From the NCBI RefSeq assembly GCF_002024805.1, contig NZ_CP014337.1, forward strand, positions 1,426,001 through 1,490,000: a stretch of DNA of 64,000 bases, given 5' to 3'. The DNA is from Elizabethkingia bruuniana. GTDB taxonomy: Bacteria > Bacteroidota > Bacteroidia > Flavobacteriales > Weeksellaceae. Shown one piece after another: positions 42,786 to 50,971 of the stretch; within the stretch, counting starts at the first letter, position 1, and every line of letters starts with the position of its first letter. The notes below the pieces were generated by a model, which made no database searches, was not told the DNA's origin, and saw only the letters and a program-made list of their open reading frames with translations. The position numbers and the translations under genes were made by a program.

Positions 42786-44681
42786 TTATCCTTCTGTTTC
42801 TGTTACGACCTCTTCTTTCAGTTCTTTTTTCTCGATGTCTGTATCTTCTACAACAAGATTCTCCAGAATGAAGTTTTGTCTGTCTGGTGTATTTTTACCC
42901 ATATAGAATTCCAGTAGTTGGTCTATAGTAGTATCTTTACCCATAACAACAGGTTCAAGACGAATATCCTTCCCGATAAAGTGTTTGAATTCATCCGGAG
43001 AGATTTCACCAAGTCCCTTGAATCGCGTGATTTCGGGATTTTTCCCTAGCTCATTCAATGCCTTTACTCTTTCAGCCTCGCTGTAACAGTAGCGGGTTTC
43101 TTTTTTATTTCTAACCCTGAACAAAGGTGTCTGAAGGATATATAAATGTCCGTTCTTGATAACATCCGGGAAGAATTGCAAGAAGAAAGTAATCATTAGT
43201 AATCGGATGTGCATACCATCGACATCGGCATCGGTGGCGATAATAACCTGATTATAACGAAGATCTTCCAAACTCTCCTCAATATTAAGAGCTGCCTGAA
43301 GCAGGTTGAATTCTTCATTTTCGTAAACTACCTTCTTGGTCAGCCCGTAGCAGTTTAAGGGTTTACCTTTTAAACTGAATACCGCCTGTGTCTCTACATC
43401 ACGGCTTTTCGTGATAGATCCTGATGCGGAATCTCCCTCGGTAATAAAGATCATAGTTTCCGATTTACGATCGGCTTTCTGGTCGTTGTAATGCTGACGG
43501 CAGTCTCTAAGTTTTTTATTGTGAAGCGATACTTTCTTTGCACGCTCACGAGCCAGTTTCTGAATACCGGAAAGCTCTTTTCTTTCTCTTTCGGAAACGA
43601 TAATTTTCTTTAATAAAGCTTCCGATGTTTCTGGTTCTTTATGAAGGAAATTATCAAGTTTGTTTTTAAGGAAGTCATTTACGAAAGTACGTACAGTAAC
43701 TTGCCCCGGCCCCATTTCGTTACTTCCCAGTTTGGTTTTGGTCTGAGATTCGAAAACAGGTTCTTCTACTTTTATGGAAATAGCAGCGATAATAGATTTT
43801 CTTACATCGGCAGCTTCATAACTTTTATTATAAAATTCTCGAACAGTTTTTACAAATGCTTCACGGAAAGCATTGAGGTGTGTTCCCCCTTGTGTTGTAT
43901 TCTGCCCGTTAACAAATGAAAAATACGTTTCGGACTGAGATTTGTCCGAGTGCGTAATAGCAACTTCAATATCATTGTCTTTCAGGTGAATGATTGGGTA
44001 AAGGATTTCACCATCAATTTCATCCTGAAGGAGGTCTTTAAGACCGTTCTCTGAAACAAATACCTGTCCGTTGAATACAATTTTCAGCCCTGGATTCAGA
44101 TAAGAGTAATTTTTAAGCATCTTCTCGATGTACTCTTTTCTGAAACGATAGTTGGTGAAGATTGTATCATCTGGTACAAAAGTAATTTCGGTACCATTTC
44201 TTTCGGTAGTATCTGCTTCCGGAAAATCCTGTACAATAACCCCCTGACTAAATTCAGCTACTTTGGCTCTTCCTTCACGAACTGATTTTACTTTGAAAAA
44301 GTTAGAAAGGGCATTTACAGCCTTGGAACCTACTCCGTTCAGACCTACAGATTTTTTGAAGGCTTTGGAATCGTATTTACCACCGGTATTCATTTTGGAT
44401 ACCGCATCTACAACTTTACCCAAAGGAATACCACGACCATAATCCCGGATAATGGCCTTTCCTTCATCCAGTTTTATTTCGATTCTTTTACCAGAGTTCA
44501 TGGCAAATTCATCAATCGAGTTATCGATGATTTCTTTTAAGAGAATATAGATACCATCATCGGCGGAAGAACCATCTCCCAATTTTCCGATGTACATGCC
44601 GGGACGCAATCTTACATGCTCCTGCCACTCGAGGGATCGTATATTATCTTCGGAATAGTTAACAGTAGTGTTTTCAGACAT
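42786..44681 (-). CDS. parE: DNA topoisomerase IV subunit B
   Basis: 631 residues. GHKL ATPase domain with [23 protein letters not shown] and [14 protein letters not shown]; transducer; Toprim domain with [11 protein letters not shown] and [10 protein letters not shown]. Length and the shortened Toprim region fit ParE rather than GyrB. Together with ParC it forms topoisomerase IV. A perfect -7 box lies 21-28 bases upstream of the ATG; it diverges from the methionine aminotransferase gene. Confidence 0.93.
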   Translation of the reverse strand: MSENTTVNYSEDNIRSLEWQEHVRLRPGMYIGKLGDGSSADDGIYILLKEIIDNSIDEFAMNSGKRIEIKLDEGKAIIRDYGRGIPLGKVVDAVSKMNTGGKYDSKAFKKSVGLNGVGSKAVNALSNFFKVKSVREGRAKVAEFSQGVIVQDFPEADTTERNGTEITFVPDDTIFTNYRFRKEYIEKMLKNYSYLNPGLKIVFNGQVFVSENGLKDLLQDEIDGEILYPIIHLKDNDIEVAITHSDKSQSETYFSFVNGQNTTQGGTHLNAFREAFVKTVREFYNKSYEAADVRKSIIAAISIKVEEPVFESQTKTKLGSNEMGPGQVTVRTFVNDFLKNKLDNFLHKEPETSEALLKKIIVSERERKELSGIQKLARERAKKVSLHNKKLRDCRQHYNDQKADRKSETMIFITEGDSASGSITKSRDVETQAVFSLKGKPLNCYGLTKKVVYENEEFNLLQAALNIEESLEDLRYNQVIIATDADVDGMHIRLLMITFFLQFFPDVIKNGHLYILQTPLFRVRNKKETRYCYSEAERVKALNELGKNPEITRFKGLGEISPDEFKHFIGKDIRLEPVVMGKDTTIDQLLEFYMGKNTPDRQNFILENLVVEDTDIEKKELKEEVVTETEG

Positions 44682-44701
44682 TCTTGAAATTGTAATATCT
44701 A

Positions 44702-44709
44702 CAAAAATA
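44702..44709 (-). promoter_or_regulatory. -7 promoter box of parE
   Basis: The minus strand reads TATTTTTG, a TAnnTTTG match, 20 bases before the parE start codon. Confidence 0.5.
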
Positions 44710-44754
44710 GTGATTTTTTGTGAGTTTTTATGCCTTAGAGTAATGCTTTATAAG

Positions 44755-44762
44755 TATTTTTG
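44755..44762 (+). promoter_or_regulatory. -7 promoter box of the methionine aminotransferase gene
   Basis: TATTTTTG overlaps the first possible start (44760), so translation must begin at a later codon; the ATG at 44781 is 18 bases downstream of the box. Confidence 0.6.
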
Positions 44763-44780
44763 TTTGTCAAAAAAAATATA

Positions 44781-45941
44781 ATGCCGTTGCTTTTAAATTC
44801 AAAACTTCCTGAGGTTCAAACGACTATTTTTACAAGGATGTCTATGTTGTCTCAGCAGGAAAATGCTGTAAATCTTTCACAGGGTTTTCCCGATTTTTAT
44901 CCGGATGAAAAATTGTTAGAGAGTATTGGTAAATATGCTGTAAAAGGTTTTAATCAGTATGCTCCAATGATGGGTGTAGAACCATTACGTAATGCGATTT
45001 CTGAAAAAGTAAAGTATTGTTATAGTATAGATTATAGCCCGGAATCTGAAGTAATGGTTACAGCAGGTGCAACAGAGGCTCTCTTCTGTTCTATTGCTGC
45101 GTTGGTGAATGCAGGAGATGAAGTTATTGTCTTTGAACCTGCCTATGATTCTTACATTCCGGTGATCAGACTTTTTGGAGGAATTCCTAAAACGATGAAA
45201 CTTCATTATCCCGATTATAAGATTGACTGGTCGGTTGTAAAGCAACTGATAACGGATAAAACAAAGATGATTATCATTAATAATCCGAATAATCCGGCTG
45301 GGAATATTTTGGATGCAGAAGATATTTCCCAATTGACAGCTTTGGTTGAAAATACCAACATCGTTATTCTAAGTGATGATGTGTATGAAAATATTGTGTT
45401 TGATGGTAAAAAGCACCTAAGTCTCAGTCAGTCTCAATTGAAAGATAGAAGTATTATTGTGGCTTCTTTTGGGAAGCTGTACCATATTACAGGCTGGAAG
45501 CTGGGGTATGTGCTGGCTCCGGAATCTATTATGCAGGAGGTGAAAAAAGTGCATCAGTACAATGTATTTAGTGTAAATACGCCTGCTCAGTATACTATAG
45601 CAGAGCTTTTGCAAAACCCGGATAGTTATACAGGATTACCGGGATTCTTTCAGGAAAAAAGAGATCTGCTGGCAAAAGGTTTGTCAGAAATTGGATTTGA
45701 AGTTTTAATTCCTGAGGCTACTTATTTTCTGTCTGCTTCTTATAAAAAGTTTTCAGATTTGGGAGATTTGGAATTTGCTCAATGGCTGACCAAGGAACAC
45801 AAAGTAGCTACAATTCCGTTCTCTTCTTTCTATGAAGATGGCACGGATGAAAGTGTAATACGCTTCTGTTTTGCCAAAAAGAATGAAACAATAGAACATG
45901 CACTGGAAAATTTACAGAAGCTGGCGCCACGATTTTTATAA
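44781..45941 (+). CDS. Methionine aminotransferase (class I/II, PLP)
   Basis: 386 residues from the ATG at 44781; the frame opens at 44760 with a non-ATG codon inside a promoter box. The PLP lysine is in SFGKLYHITGWKLGY, the cofactor Asp and Tyr in SDDVYEN, and NNPNNPAGN is the usual loop. The sequence VNLSQGFPDFYPDE and the GK-xx-HITGWK wording resemble YbdL/methionine aminotransferases and kynurenine aminotransferases. It probably makes methionine from its keto acid, or the reverse. Single gene, ending at two strong palindromes. Confidence 0.85.
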   Translation: MPLLLNSKLPEVQTTIFTRMSMLSQQENAVNLSQGFPDFYPDEKLLESIGKYAVKGFNQYAPMMGVEPLRNAISEKVKYCYSIDYSPESEVMVTAGATEALFCSIAALVNAGDEVIVFEPAYDSYIPVIRLFGGIPKTMKLHYPDYKIDWSVVKQLITDKTKMIIINNPNNPAGNILDAEDISQLTALVENTNIVILSDDVYENIVFDGKKHLSLSQSQLKDRSIIVASFGKLYHITGWKLGYVLAPESIMQEVKKVHQYNVFSVNTPAQYTIAELLQNPDSYTGLPGFFQEKRDLLAKGLSEIGFEVLIPEATYFLSASYKKFSDLGDLEFAQWLTKEHKVATIPFSSFYEDGTDESVIRFCFAKKNETIEHALENLQKLAPRFL

Positions 45942-45954
45942 ATCTTGCTTAATT

Positions 45955-45986
45955 AGCCGTGTCAAGGTTCGAACCTTGATACGGCT
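45955..45986. repeat. Long inverted repeat with TCAAGGTTCGAACCTTGA core
   Basis: 16-bp arms 45955-45970 / 45971-45986 with one G-T wobble and no spacer. It has no T-tail and stands 5 bases before a second, perfect palindrome. Possibly an mRNA end structure or a protein site. Confidence 0.5.
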
Positions 45987-45991
45987 CCGTA

Positions 45992-46029
45992 ATACAATAA
46001 AAGCTTCCCATGGGAAGCTTTTATTGTAT
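45992..46029. terminator. Perfect 38-base palindromic terminator
   Basis: Arms 45992-46010 and 46011-46029 are exact complements (AAAAGCTTCCCA / TGGGAAGCTTTT core) with A and T runs on both sides; bidirectional between the convergent aminotransferase and ychF genes. Confidence 0.8.
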
Positions 46030-46047
46030 ATTTTGATGATTGATTAT

Positions 46048-47139
46048 TTACACATTAAATCTGAAATGCATAATATCGCCATCCTGTACGATATATTCCT
46101 TTCCTTCTACTCCAAGTTTGCCAGCTTCTTTAATTTTAGCTTCAGTACCATATTGGATATAGTCGTTATACTTAATTACTTCAGCACGGATAAATCCTTT
46201 TTCAAAGTCAGTATGGATGACACCGGCAGCTTGTGGAGCCGTCCATCCTTTTCCGATAGTCCAAGCTCTTACTTCTTTTACTCCCGCAGTAAAGTATGTC
46301 TGAAGGTCTAATAAGGTATATGCAGTACGAATAAGACGGTTTACACCTGGTTCTTCTAATCCAAGTTCTTCAAGGAAGATTTGTCTTTCTTCAAATGTTT
46401 CCAGTTCGTTGATATCTGCCTCAATTTGAGCAGCTAAAACAATAGTTTCGGCATTTTCAGATTTTGCCATAGCTTCAATCTTTTCAATCCAAGGATTACC
46501 GTTTTTCACAGAATTCTCGTCTACGTTACAAACGTAAAGAACCGGCTTGTTTGTTAGCAATTGGATTTCAGAAATAATTCCGGTTTGGAAATCATCTGCA
46601 GGAAATTCTCTGGCATTTCTTCCACTTTCAATAAATTCTGAAAGTTTTACTAAAGTTTCGTAAGCTAAAACATCATCTCTTTTACCAGATTTTGTTAATT
46701 TCTTAGCTTTATCTACTGCTTTAGATACGGCTTCTAAGTCCTTAAGCTGTAGTTCGATATCGATGATATCTTTATCTCTTAACGGATCAACAGTACCTTC
46801 TACGTGAGTAATGTTGTCGTTTTCAAAACATCTTAATACGTGAATAATTGCTTCACATTCACGGATGTTAGCCAGGAACTGGTTTCCTAAACCTTCACCT
46901 TTACTCGCTCCTTTTACAAGTCCTGCGATATCTACAATTTCTACAACTGCAGGTAAAACTCTCTCTGGTTTTACAAGCTTTTCCAGTTCGAATAAACGCT
47001 GATCCGGAACAGAAACAGTCCCTACGTTTGGTTCTATAGTACAGAATGGATAGTTAGCGCTCTGAGCTTTAGCGTTACTTAAACAGTTAAAAAGAGTTGA
47101 TTTACCTACGTTGGGTAAACCTACGATACCACATTTCAT
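46048..47139 (-). CDS. ychF: Redox-regulated ribosome-associated GTPase/ATPase YchF (OLA1)
   Basis: 363 residues from the ATG at 47139, the normal YchF length and start (MKCGIVGLPNVGKST). The longer frame to 47229 runs through a promoter box and the terminator of the neighbouring gene. G1 is GLPNVGKST; the G4 position reads NVDE rather than NKxD, as in ATP-preferring YchF. A coiled coil lies around residues 130-200 and a TGS domain at the end (TWTIGKGWTAPQAAGVIHTDFEKGFIRAEV). It binds ribosomes and modulates translation under stress. Confidence 0.95.
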   Translation of the reverse strand: MKCGIVGLPNVGKSTLFNCLSNAKAQSANYPFCTIEPNVGTVSVPDQRLFELEKLVKPERVLPAVVEIVDIAGLVKGASKGEGLGNQFLANIRECEAIIHVLRCFENDNITHVEGTVDPLRDKDIIDIELQLKDLEAVSKAVDKAKKLTKSGKRDDVLAYETLVKLSEFIESGRNAREFPADDFQTGIISEIQLLTNKPVLYVCNVDENSVKNGNPWIEKIEAMAKSENAETIVLAAQIEADINELETFEERQIFLEELGLEEPGVNRLIRTAYTLLDLQTYFTAGVKEVRAWTIGKGWTAPQAAGVIHTDFEKGFIRAEVIKYNDYIQYGTEAKIKEAGKLGVEGKEYIVQDGDIMHFRFNV

Positions 47140-47155
47140 TAAAAAATAATTTGTG

Positions 47156-47163
47156 CAAAGATA
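47156..47163 (-). promoter_or_regulatory. -7 promoter box of ychF
   Basis: The minus strand reads TATCTTTG, a full match, 16 bases before the ATG at 47139. Confidence 0.6.
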
Positions 47164-47217
47164 AGGTTTAAACTGTTTATTTGAAAATCTGGTTTTCAGG
47201 AATACATTGAGAATAAA

Positions 47218-47242
47218 AAATCCCAACATAAAGTCGGGATTT
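47218..47242 (-). terminator. Terminator of the DUF493 gene
   Basis: AAATCCC / GGGATTT, a 7-bp stem with an 11-base loop; the minus strand continues TTTATTC. It lies 21 bases after the DUF493 stop. Confidence 0.7.
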
Positions 47243-47263
47243 AAATATTTTTAAAGTTCAGGT

Positions 47264-47572
47264 TTATAACATAATAACCCCTTCTATCTTAGCTGTTTCT
47301 TTATATAGCCTTATTACATGTTCTGCATCCAGAACAAATGCTACGATGGTACAACTCATGTATTTTCCATTACTGCTTTCCCGCGTTGAAAACGTATTTT
47401 TGGTTTCATCGAAAACTTTATAAATATCAGTCAGCAGACTTGGATTGTTTTCGATAATGAATTTGAAAGTATAGTCCTCTGGAAAATTATGATGCTCTTC
47501 CAGCTGTGTATGCAGCTTTTTGTAAAATTCTTCAGGGTTAGGTGCTTTGTTAATATTGTTTTCCTTGTTCAT
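47264..47572 (-). CDS. DUF493 family protein (YbeD-like)
   Basis: 102 residues. The ferredoxin-like ACT-type fold is recognisable from FPEDYTFKFIIENNPSLLTDIYKVF, TRESSNGKYMSCTIVAFVLDAEHVIRLYKE. YbeD/DUF493 proteins are small cytoplasmic proteins, possibly regulatory, without a firm function. It lies between DUF4197 and ychF on the same strand with its own terminator. Confidence 0.82.
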   Translation of the reverse strand: MNKENNINKAPNPEEFYKKLHTQLEEHHNFPEDYTFKFIIENNPSLLTDIYKVFDETKNTFSTRESSNGKYMSCTIVAFVLDAEHVIRLYKETAKIEGVIML

Positions 47573-47635
47573 GATCTTTATGTAAAACCTTATAAAAGGT
47601 TAGTGAAATAATGCTGCAATTTAATAAAACTTAGA

Positions 47636-48313
47636 TTATTTCCATGCATTAGGATTGGTAACGTTGTTTACTTCGTAATTTTCAATTACATAGAATAGTC
47701 CGTTTACCATCTGCTCGGAAGCTAATCTGGTGATTGGAGATGCCGCATTTACATTATTTTTCTTATCTGTACCCAGAATTGTACCTAAGATACCACTGAT
47801 GCTGCTTCCACTTAGAGCTGTATTCACACTTTTTACAATTCCGTATTCGTTAAGTTTTGCATCTACCTGCGGCTGAATTGCGCTGATTAACTTTTCTCTT
47901 GTTTTATTTTTCAGATAAGCTGTAGCGGCTCCTTTTCCGCCGGAAGCAATGTTAATCGCATCTGTAACGGTCATTTCTCTGATAGCCTGAGTTACAATTG
48001 GTTTAGAAGTATTAACGGTAAGCTTTGCTGCTTCAGCAATATATTGTTTTTCTTTTTTTACAAGATTGCCTAATCCTACAGACTCCAAAGTATTGTTTAC
48101 TTTGCGGAGCTCTTCCGGCATTGCGGACTCAATTAATGCATTGGTCATAAATTCCTGTGGATTTCCCAATATATTGAATCCCTGGCTACTGGCATTGAAA
48201 AGAAGATTTTGTAATGCACCAACCCCCATTGTCCCGCCTAAATTTGAACCACACGACGCAAGACTTCCTGCTGCTAATACTCCCGTAGTGAGTACAAAAA
48301 CTGTTTTTTTCAT
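47636..48313 (-). CDS. DUF4197 lipoprotein
   Basis: 225 residues from the ATG at 48313, which begins a lipoprotein signal (MKKTVFVLTTGVLAAGSLASC). The longer frame to 48352 adds 13 residues in front. The mature part is helical and matches DUF4197 (LQNLLFNASSQGFNILG, ALIESAMPEELRKVNNTLESVGLG, VTDAINIASGGKGAATAYLKNKTREKLISAIQPQVDAKLNEYG). Probably membrane-anchored in the periplasm; function unknown. Confidence 0.85.
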   Translation of the reverse strand: MKKTVFVLTTGVLAAGSLASCGSNLGGTMGVGALQNLLFNASSQGFNILGNPQEFMTNALIESAMPEELRKVNNTLESVGLGNLVKKEKQYIAEAAKLTVNTSKPIVTQAIREMTVTDAINIASGGKGAATAYLKNKTREKLISAIQPQVDAKLNEYGIVKSVNTALSGSSISGILGTILGTDKKNNVNAASPITRLASEQMVNGLFYVIENYEVNNVTNPNAWK

Positions 48314-48490
48314 AATTACTTTTGTTTCTGTTTGTGACAAATAGTATTCCAAACTCTACATCTGTATAAAGTTTTATATAGCTTTTAACGATTATTAAAC
48401 AAAATTAGTACTTGTTTTTAGTTATATTTGTTAGGTGCCTGGTCTCGGGTTATTTGTGATAATTGGTATCCGGCTCTTTTGTCTTTTAAG

Positions 48491-48496
48491 AAGGAG
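48491..48496 (+). promoter_or_regulatory. Consensus Shine-Dalgarno AAGGAG, unusual for this genome
   Basis: AAGGAG lies 24 bases before the DoxX-like ATG (48520), too far for normal use, and 14 bases before an ATG at 48510 that opens a 10-codon frame (MYRNETRKFK, stop at 48540-48542) overlapping the DoxX-like start in another frame. Confidence 0.3.
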
Positions 48497-48519
48497 ATAA
48501 CAGATTAAAATGTATAGAA

Positions 48520-49014
48520 ATGAAACCAGAAAATTTAAATAAAGCAGGAAATGTATTTTACGTGATATGCCGGATGAGTATAGGCTTATTCTTTTTTATT
48601 ACAGGCCTCAATAAATTGTTCCATCCCGTTTTTCAGGGGTACATGCTGAATACGATGATTAAAATTGGATTTTCGGATCCTCAGCTTATGGCACATTTTG
48701 TAGCATTTAATGAAGCCTTATGGGGATTACTTCTCTTGTTGGGCTTACTGACAAGACTTAGTTCTTTTTCACTTATCATTATTATGATCGTAGCACTTAC
48801 CACCAAAGATATTCATTCAATTCCAACAGAACTGATTCCGGTTGATCCTAAGATAGGTGTCCGTCCAATGGATAATTTTACGTGGCTGACCTATTTCTTT
48901 TTTCTTCCGCAAGTCTTATATATTATGCTTTTAGGTATATTTTCATTTTACGGATACAAAGTTTTCGGACTGGATTATTTCCTGAAAAAGAAAAAAGCAT
49001 ATTCTTCATGGTAA
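48520..49014 (+). CDS. DoxX-like membrane protein
   Basis: 164 residues with four membrane helices (about 12-33, 62-82, 84-98 and 118-145). The first helix with RMSIGLFFFITGLNKLF and the following amphipathic stretch fit the DoxX/DoxD family, small inner-membrane proteins linked to oxidative stress or quinone-dependent oxidation. No catalytic residue can be assigned. Its 3' end forms half of a terminator stem. A short overlapping frame lies at its start. Confidence 0.75.
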   Translation: MKPENLNKAGNVFYVICRMSIGLFFFITGLNKLFHPVFQGYMLNTMIKIGFSDPQLMAHFVAFNEALWGLLLLLGLLTRLSSFSLIIIMIVALTTKDIHSIPTELIPVDPKIGVRPMDNFTWLTYFFFLPQVLYIMLLGIFSFYGYKVFGLDYFLKKKKAYSSW

Positions 49015-49026
49015 AAAGAATATGCT
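48996..49026 (+). terminator. Terminator overlapping the DoxX-like stop codon
   Basis: AGCATATTCTT (48996-49006) and AAGAATATGCT (49016-49026), 11-bp perfect stem; the stop codon sits in the 9-base loop, so the last codons form the left arm. A weak T-run (ATTTTAAT) follows. Confidence 0.65.
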
Positions 49027-49058
49027 GCTATTTTAATAAATCTAAGGTCTCTGTATAA

Positions 49059-49688
49059 TTAAACGTGTCCTTTAGAAATATACACTACTTTTTTAGTATC
49101 GAAAAATTCCCCCTCGAAATAATTTTTCAGATTAAAGACTTCTGCTTTAATTCCTGCTAATTCCTCGGCCAATTCTCCTCCTTTAAGATATAAAACACCA
49201 TTGTGTTTAGGGTTGAAATTCTCTTTTTCGAATTTACCTTTCAGCCATGTAAGGAAAACAGGCATCTGGGTAACTGCACGGCTGACAACAAAGTGAAACT
49301 TTTCATTAATCTGTTCAGCTCTGGCATGGTATGTTTTTACATTTTGTAATTCAAGACCCTCGGCAACAGCATTTACTACAGTAATTTTTTTTCCGATACT
49401 ATCCACTAATGTAAAATGAGTATCCGGAAATAAAATAGCTAACGGAATACCCGGAAAGCCTCCGCCAGTACCAATATCCAGCACTTTAGTATTTTCTGCA
49501 AAAGGCATTACTTTAGCAATTCCCAATGAGTGTAAAATATGCTTTTCGTATAAAGCATCCATATCTTTTCTGGAAATTACATTTATTTTTTGGTTCCATT
49601 CTGCATACAGGTTTTCCAGTTTTTCGAACTGTTCTTTCTGTTTTTCAGTTATATCGGGGAAATACTTTAAGATTAGGTCTGCTGACAT
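49059..49688 (-). CDS. rsmG: 16S rRNA (guanine-N7)-methyltransferase
   Basis: 209 residues. The AdoMet motif VLDIGTGGGFPGIPLAILFP near residue 70 and the preceding NRFNVISRKDMD-type region (NQKINVISRKDMDALYEKHILHSL) are typical of RsmG (GidB), which methylates G527 of 16S rRNA. VVSRAV and YLKGG follow as expected. Loss of this enzyme gives low-level streptomycin resistance. It has its own promoter, divergent from the aminotransferase gene. Confidence 0.95.
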   Translation of the reverse strand: MSADLILKYFPDITEKQKEQFEKLENLYAEWNQKINVISRKDMDALYEKHILHSLGIAKVMPFAENTKVLDIGTGGGFPGIPLAILFPDTHFTLVDSIGKKITVVNAVAEGLELQNVKTYHARAEQINEKFHFVVSRAVTQMPVFLTWLKGKFEKENFNPKHNGVLYLKGGELAEELAGIKAEVFNLKNYFEGEFFDTKKVVYISKGHV

Positions 49689-49705
49689 ACTTTGTTTTTA
49701 GAGCA

Positions 49706-49713
49706 CAAAAATA
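49706..49713 (-). promoter_or_regulatory. -7 promoter box of rsmG
   Basis: The minus strand reads TATTTTTG, 17 bases before the rsmG start codon. Confidence 0.5.
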
Positions 49714-49747
49714 ATGATAATTCCACGAAAAATTTCGGATAATCCGT

Positions 49748-49755
49748 TACCTTTG
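49748..49755 (+). promoter_or_regulatory. -7 promoter box of the aminotransferase/M16 operon
   Basis: TACCTTTG, a full match, 22 bases before the ATG at 49778. Confidence 0.55.
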
Positions 49756-49777
49756 TTAGCAATAAAAATTAAAAACT

Positions 49778-50968
49778 ATGGAAAAATATTCGGATCGACT
49801 GAACAGATTAAGTTATTCTCAGACATTTGTAATGTCTAACAAAGTAAGAGAAATGCGTGCACAAGGGGTTAATGTAATAGGTTTAACTTTGGGAGAACCA
49901 GACTTCGATATTCCGGATAATATAAAACAAGCAGCATTCGATGCTATCAATGAAAACTACAGCCACTACTCTCCTGTTCCGGGATTTTTGGAATTGCGTG
50001 AGGCGATTTCCAGAAAGCTGAAAAGAGACAACAATCTGGATTATAAAGCAAATCAGATAGTGGTATCTAATGGTGCAAAACAATCTATTGTTAATGTACT
50101 TTTTGCTATTATTAATGATGGAGATGAAGTTATCCTGCCTACTCCTTATTGGGTAAGCTACGATGAAATGGTAAAAGTAGTCGGTGGAACAAGTGTTTTT
50201 ATTGAAACTTCTATAGACACTGAATTCAAAATGACTGCAGAGCAGCTGGAAGCAGCAATTACTCCAAAAACAAAAGCAATTCTATATAGTTCACCTTGTA
50301 ATCCTTCCGGTAGTTACTATACCCGTGAAGAATTGGAAGCAATCGCAAATGTTGTAGCTAAATATCCTCATATTACCATTATCTCTGATGAGATCTATGA
50401 ATATCTTAACTATGAAGGAGAGCATACAAGTATTGCAGAGTTTCCCCAGGTATATGAGCAAACAGCGGTAATCAACGGAATGTCTAAAGCTTTCGCTATG
50501 ACAGGATGGAGAATCGGTTACTGTGCTGCACCAACATGGCTGGCTTCAGCTTGTGATAAAGTACAAGGGCAGATGACTTCTGGTGCCAATACAATGGCTC
50601 AAAGAGCTTCTATTATAGCATTGGACGCAGGAAAAGAACATTATCAGTCTATGATCAATTCTTTCCAGAAAAGAAGAGATCTTGTATACGATCTGATGAA
50701 AGAAATTCCTGGTTTTAAAGTAAACAAGCCTAAGAGTGCTTTCTATATCTTCCCTGAAATTTCCCACTATATTGGAAAAACACTAAACGGGAAAGAGATT
50801 AAAGATTCAGACGACTTTGCAATGTTCTTATTAGACGAATCTAAAGTTGCCTGTGTAGGCGGTGTTTCGTTTGGTGCTCCGGAATGTATACGTTTCTCAT
50901 ATGCATCTTCCGAAGCAGACCTTATAGAAGCTGCTAAAAGGATGAAAGAAACCCTATCCAAATATTAA
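49778..50968 (+). CDS. PLP-dependent aminotransferase, aspartate aminotransferase type
   Basis: 396 residues, class I/II fold. PLP lysine in NGMSKAFAMTGWRIGY, cofactor contacts in SDEIYEYL, substrate-carboxylate Arg near the end (IRFSYASSE), and GLTLGEPDFDIP near the start, all as in type Ib aspartate aminotransferases. It likely interconverts aspartate/2-oxoglutarate and oxaloacetate/glutamate; aromatic specificity is possible. The M16 protease gene starts 4 bases after its stop. Confidence 0.87.
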   Translation: MEKYSDRLNRLSYSQTFVMSNKVREMRAQGVNVIGLTLGEPDFDIPDNIKQAAFDAINENYSHYSPVPGFLELREAISRKLKRDNNLDYKANQIVVSNGAKQSIVNVLFAIINDGDEVILPTPYWVSYDEMVKVVGGTSVFIETSIDTEFKMTAEQLEAAITPKTKAILYSSPCNPSGSYYTREELEAIANVVAKYPHITIISDEIYEYLNYEGEHTSIAEFPQVYEQTAVINGMSKAFAMTGWRIGYCAAPTWLASACDKVQGQMTSGANTMAQRASIIALDAGKEHYQSMINSFQKRRDLVYDLMKEIPGFKVNKPKSAFYIFPEISHYIGKTLNGKEIKDSDDFAMFLLDESKVACVGGVSFGAPECIRFSYASSEADLIEAAKRMKETLSKY

Positions 50969-50971
50969 TAT

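Noticed and set aside
45966-45975. GGTTCGAACC resembling a tRNA T-arm
   Set aside because: It is the centre of a long palindrome; no acceptor, D or anticodon arms fit around it, so it is not a tRNA.
47140-47229. 30-residue N-terminal extension of YchF
   Set aside because: It contains a -7 promoter box and the terminator of the neighbouring gene; the start at 47139 gives the standard 363-residue protein.
48484-48499. TTTAAGAAGGAGATA identical to part of the phage T7 gene 10 leader
   Set aside because: The flanks differ and the surrounding DNA is ordinary chromosome; a chance match or natural Shine-Dalgarno is the simpler explanation.
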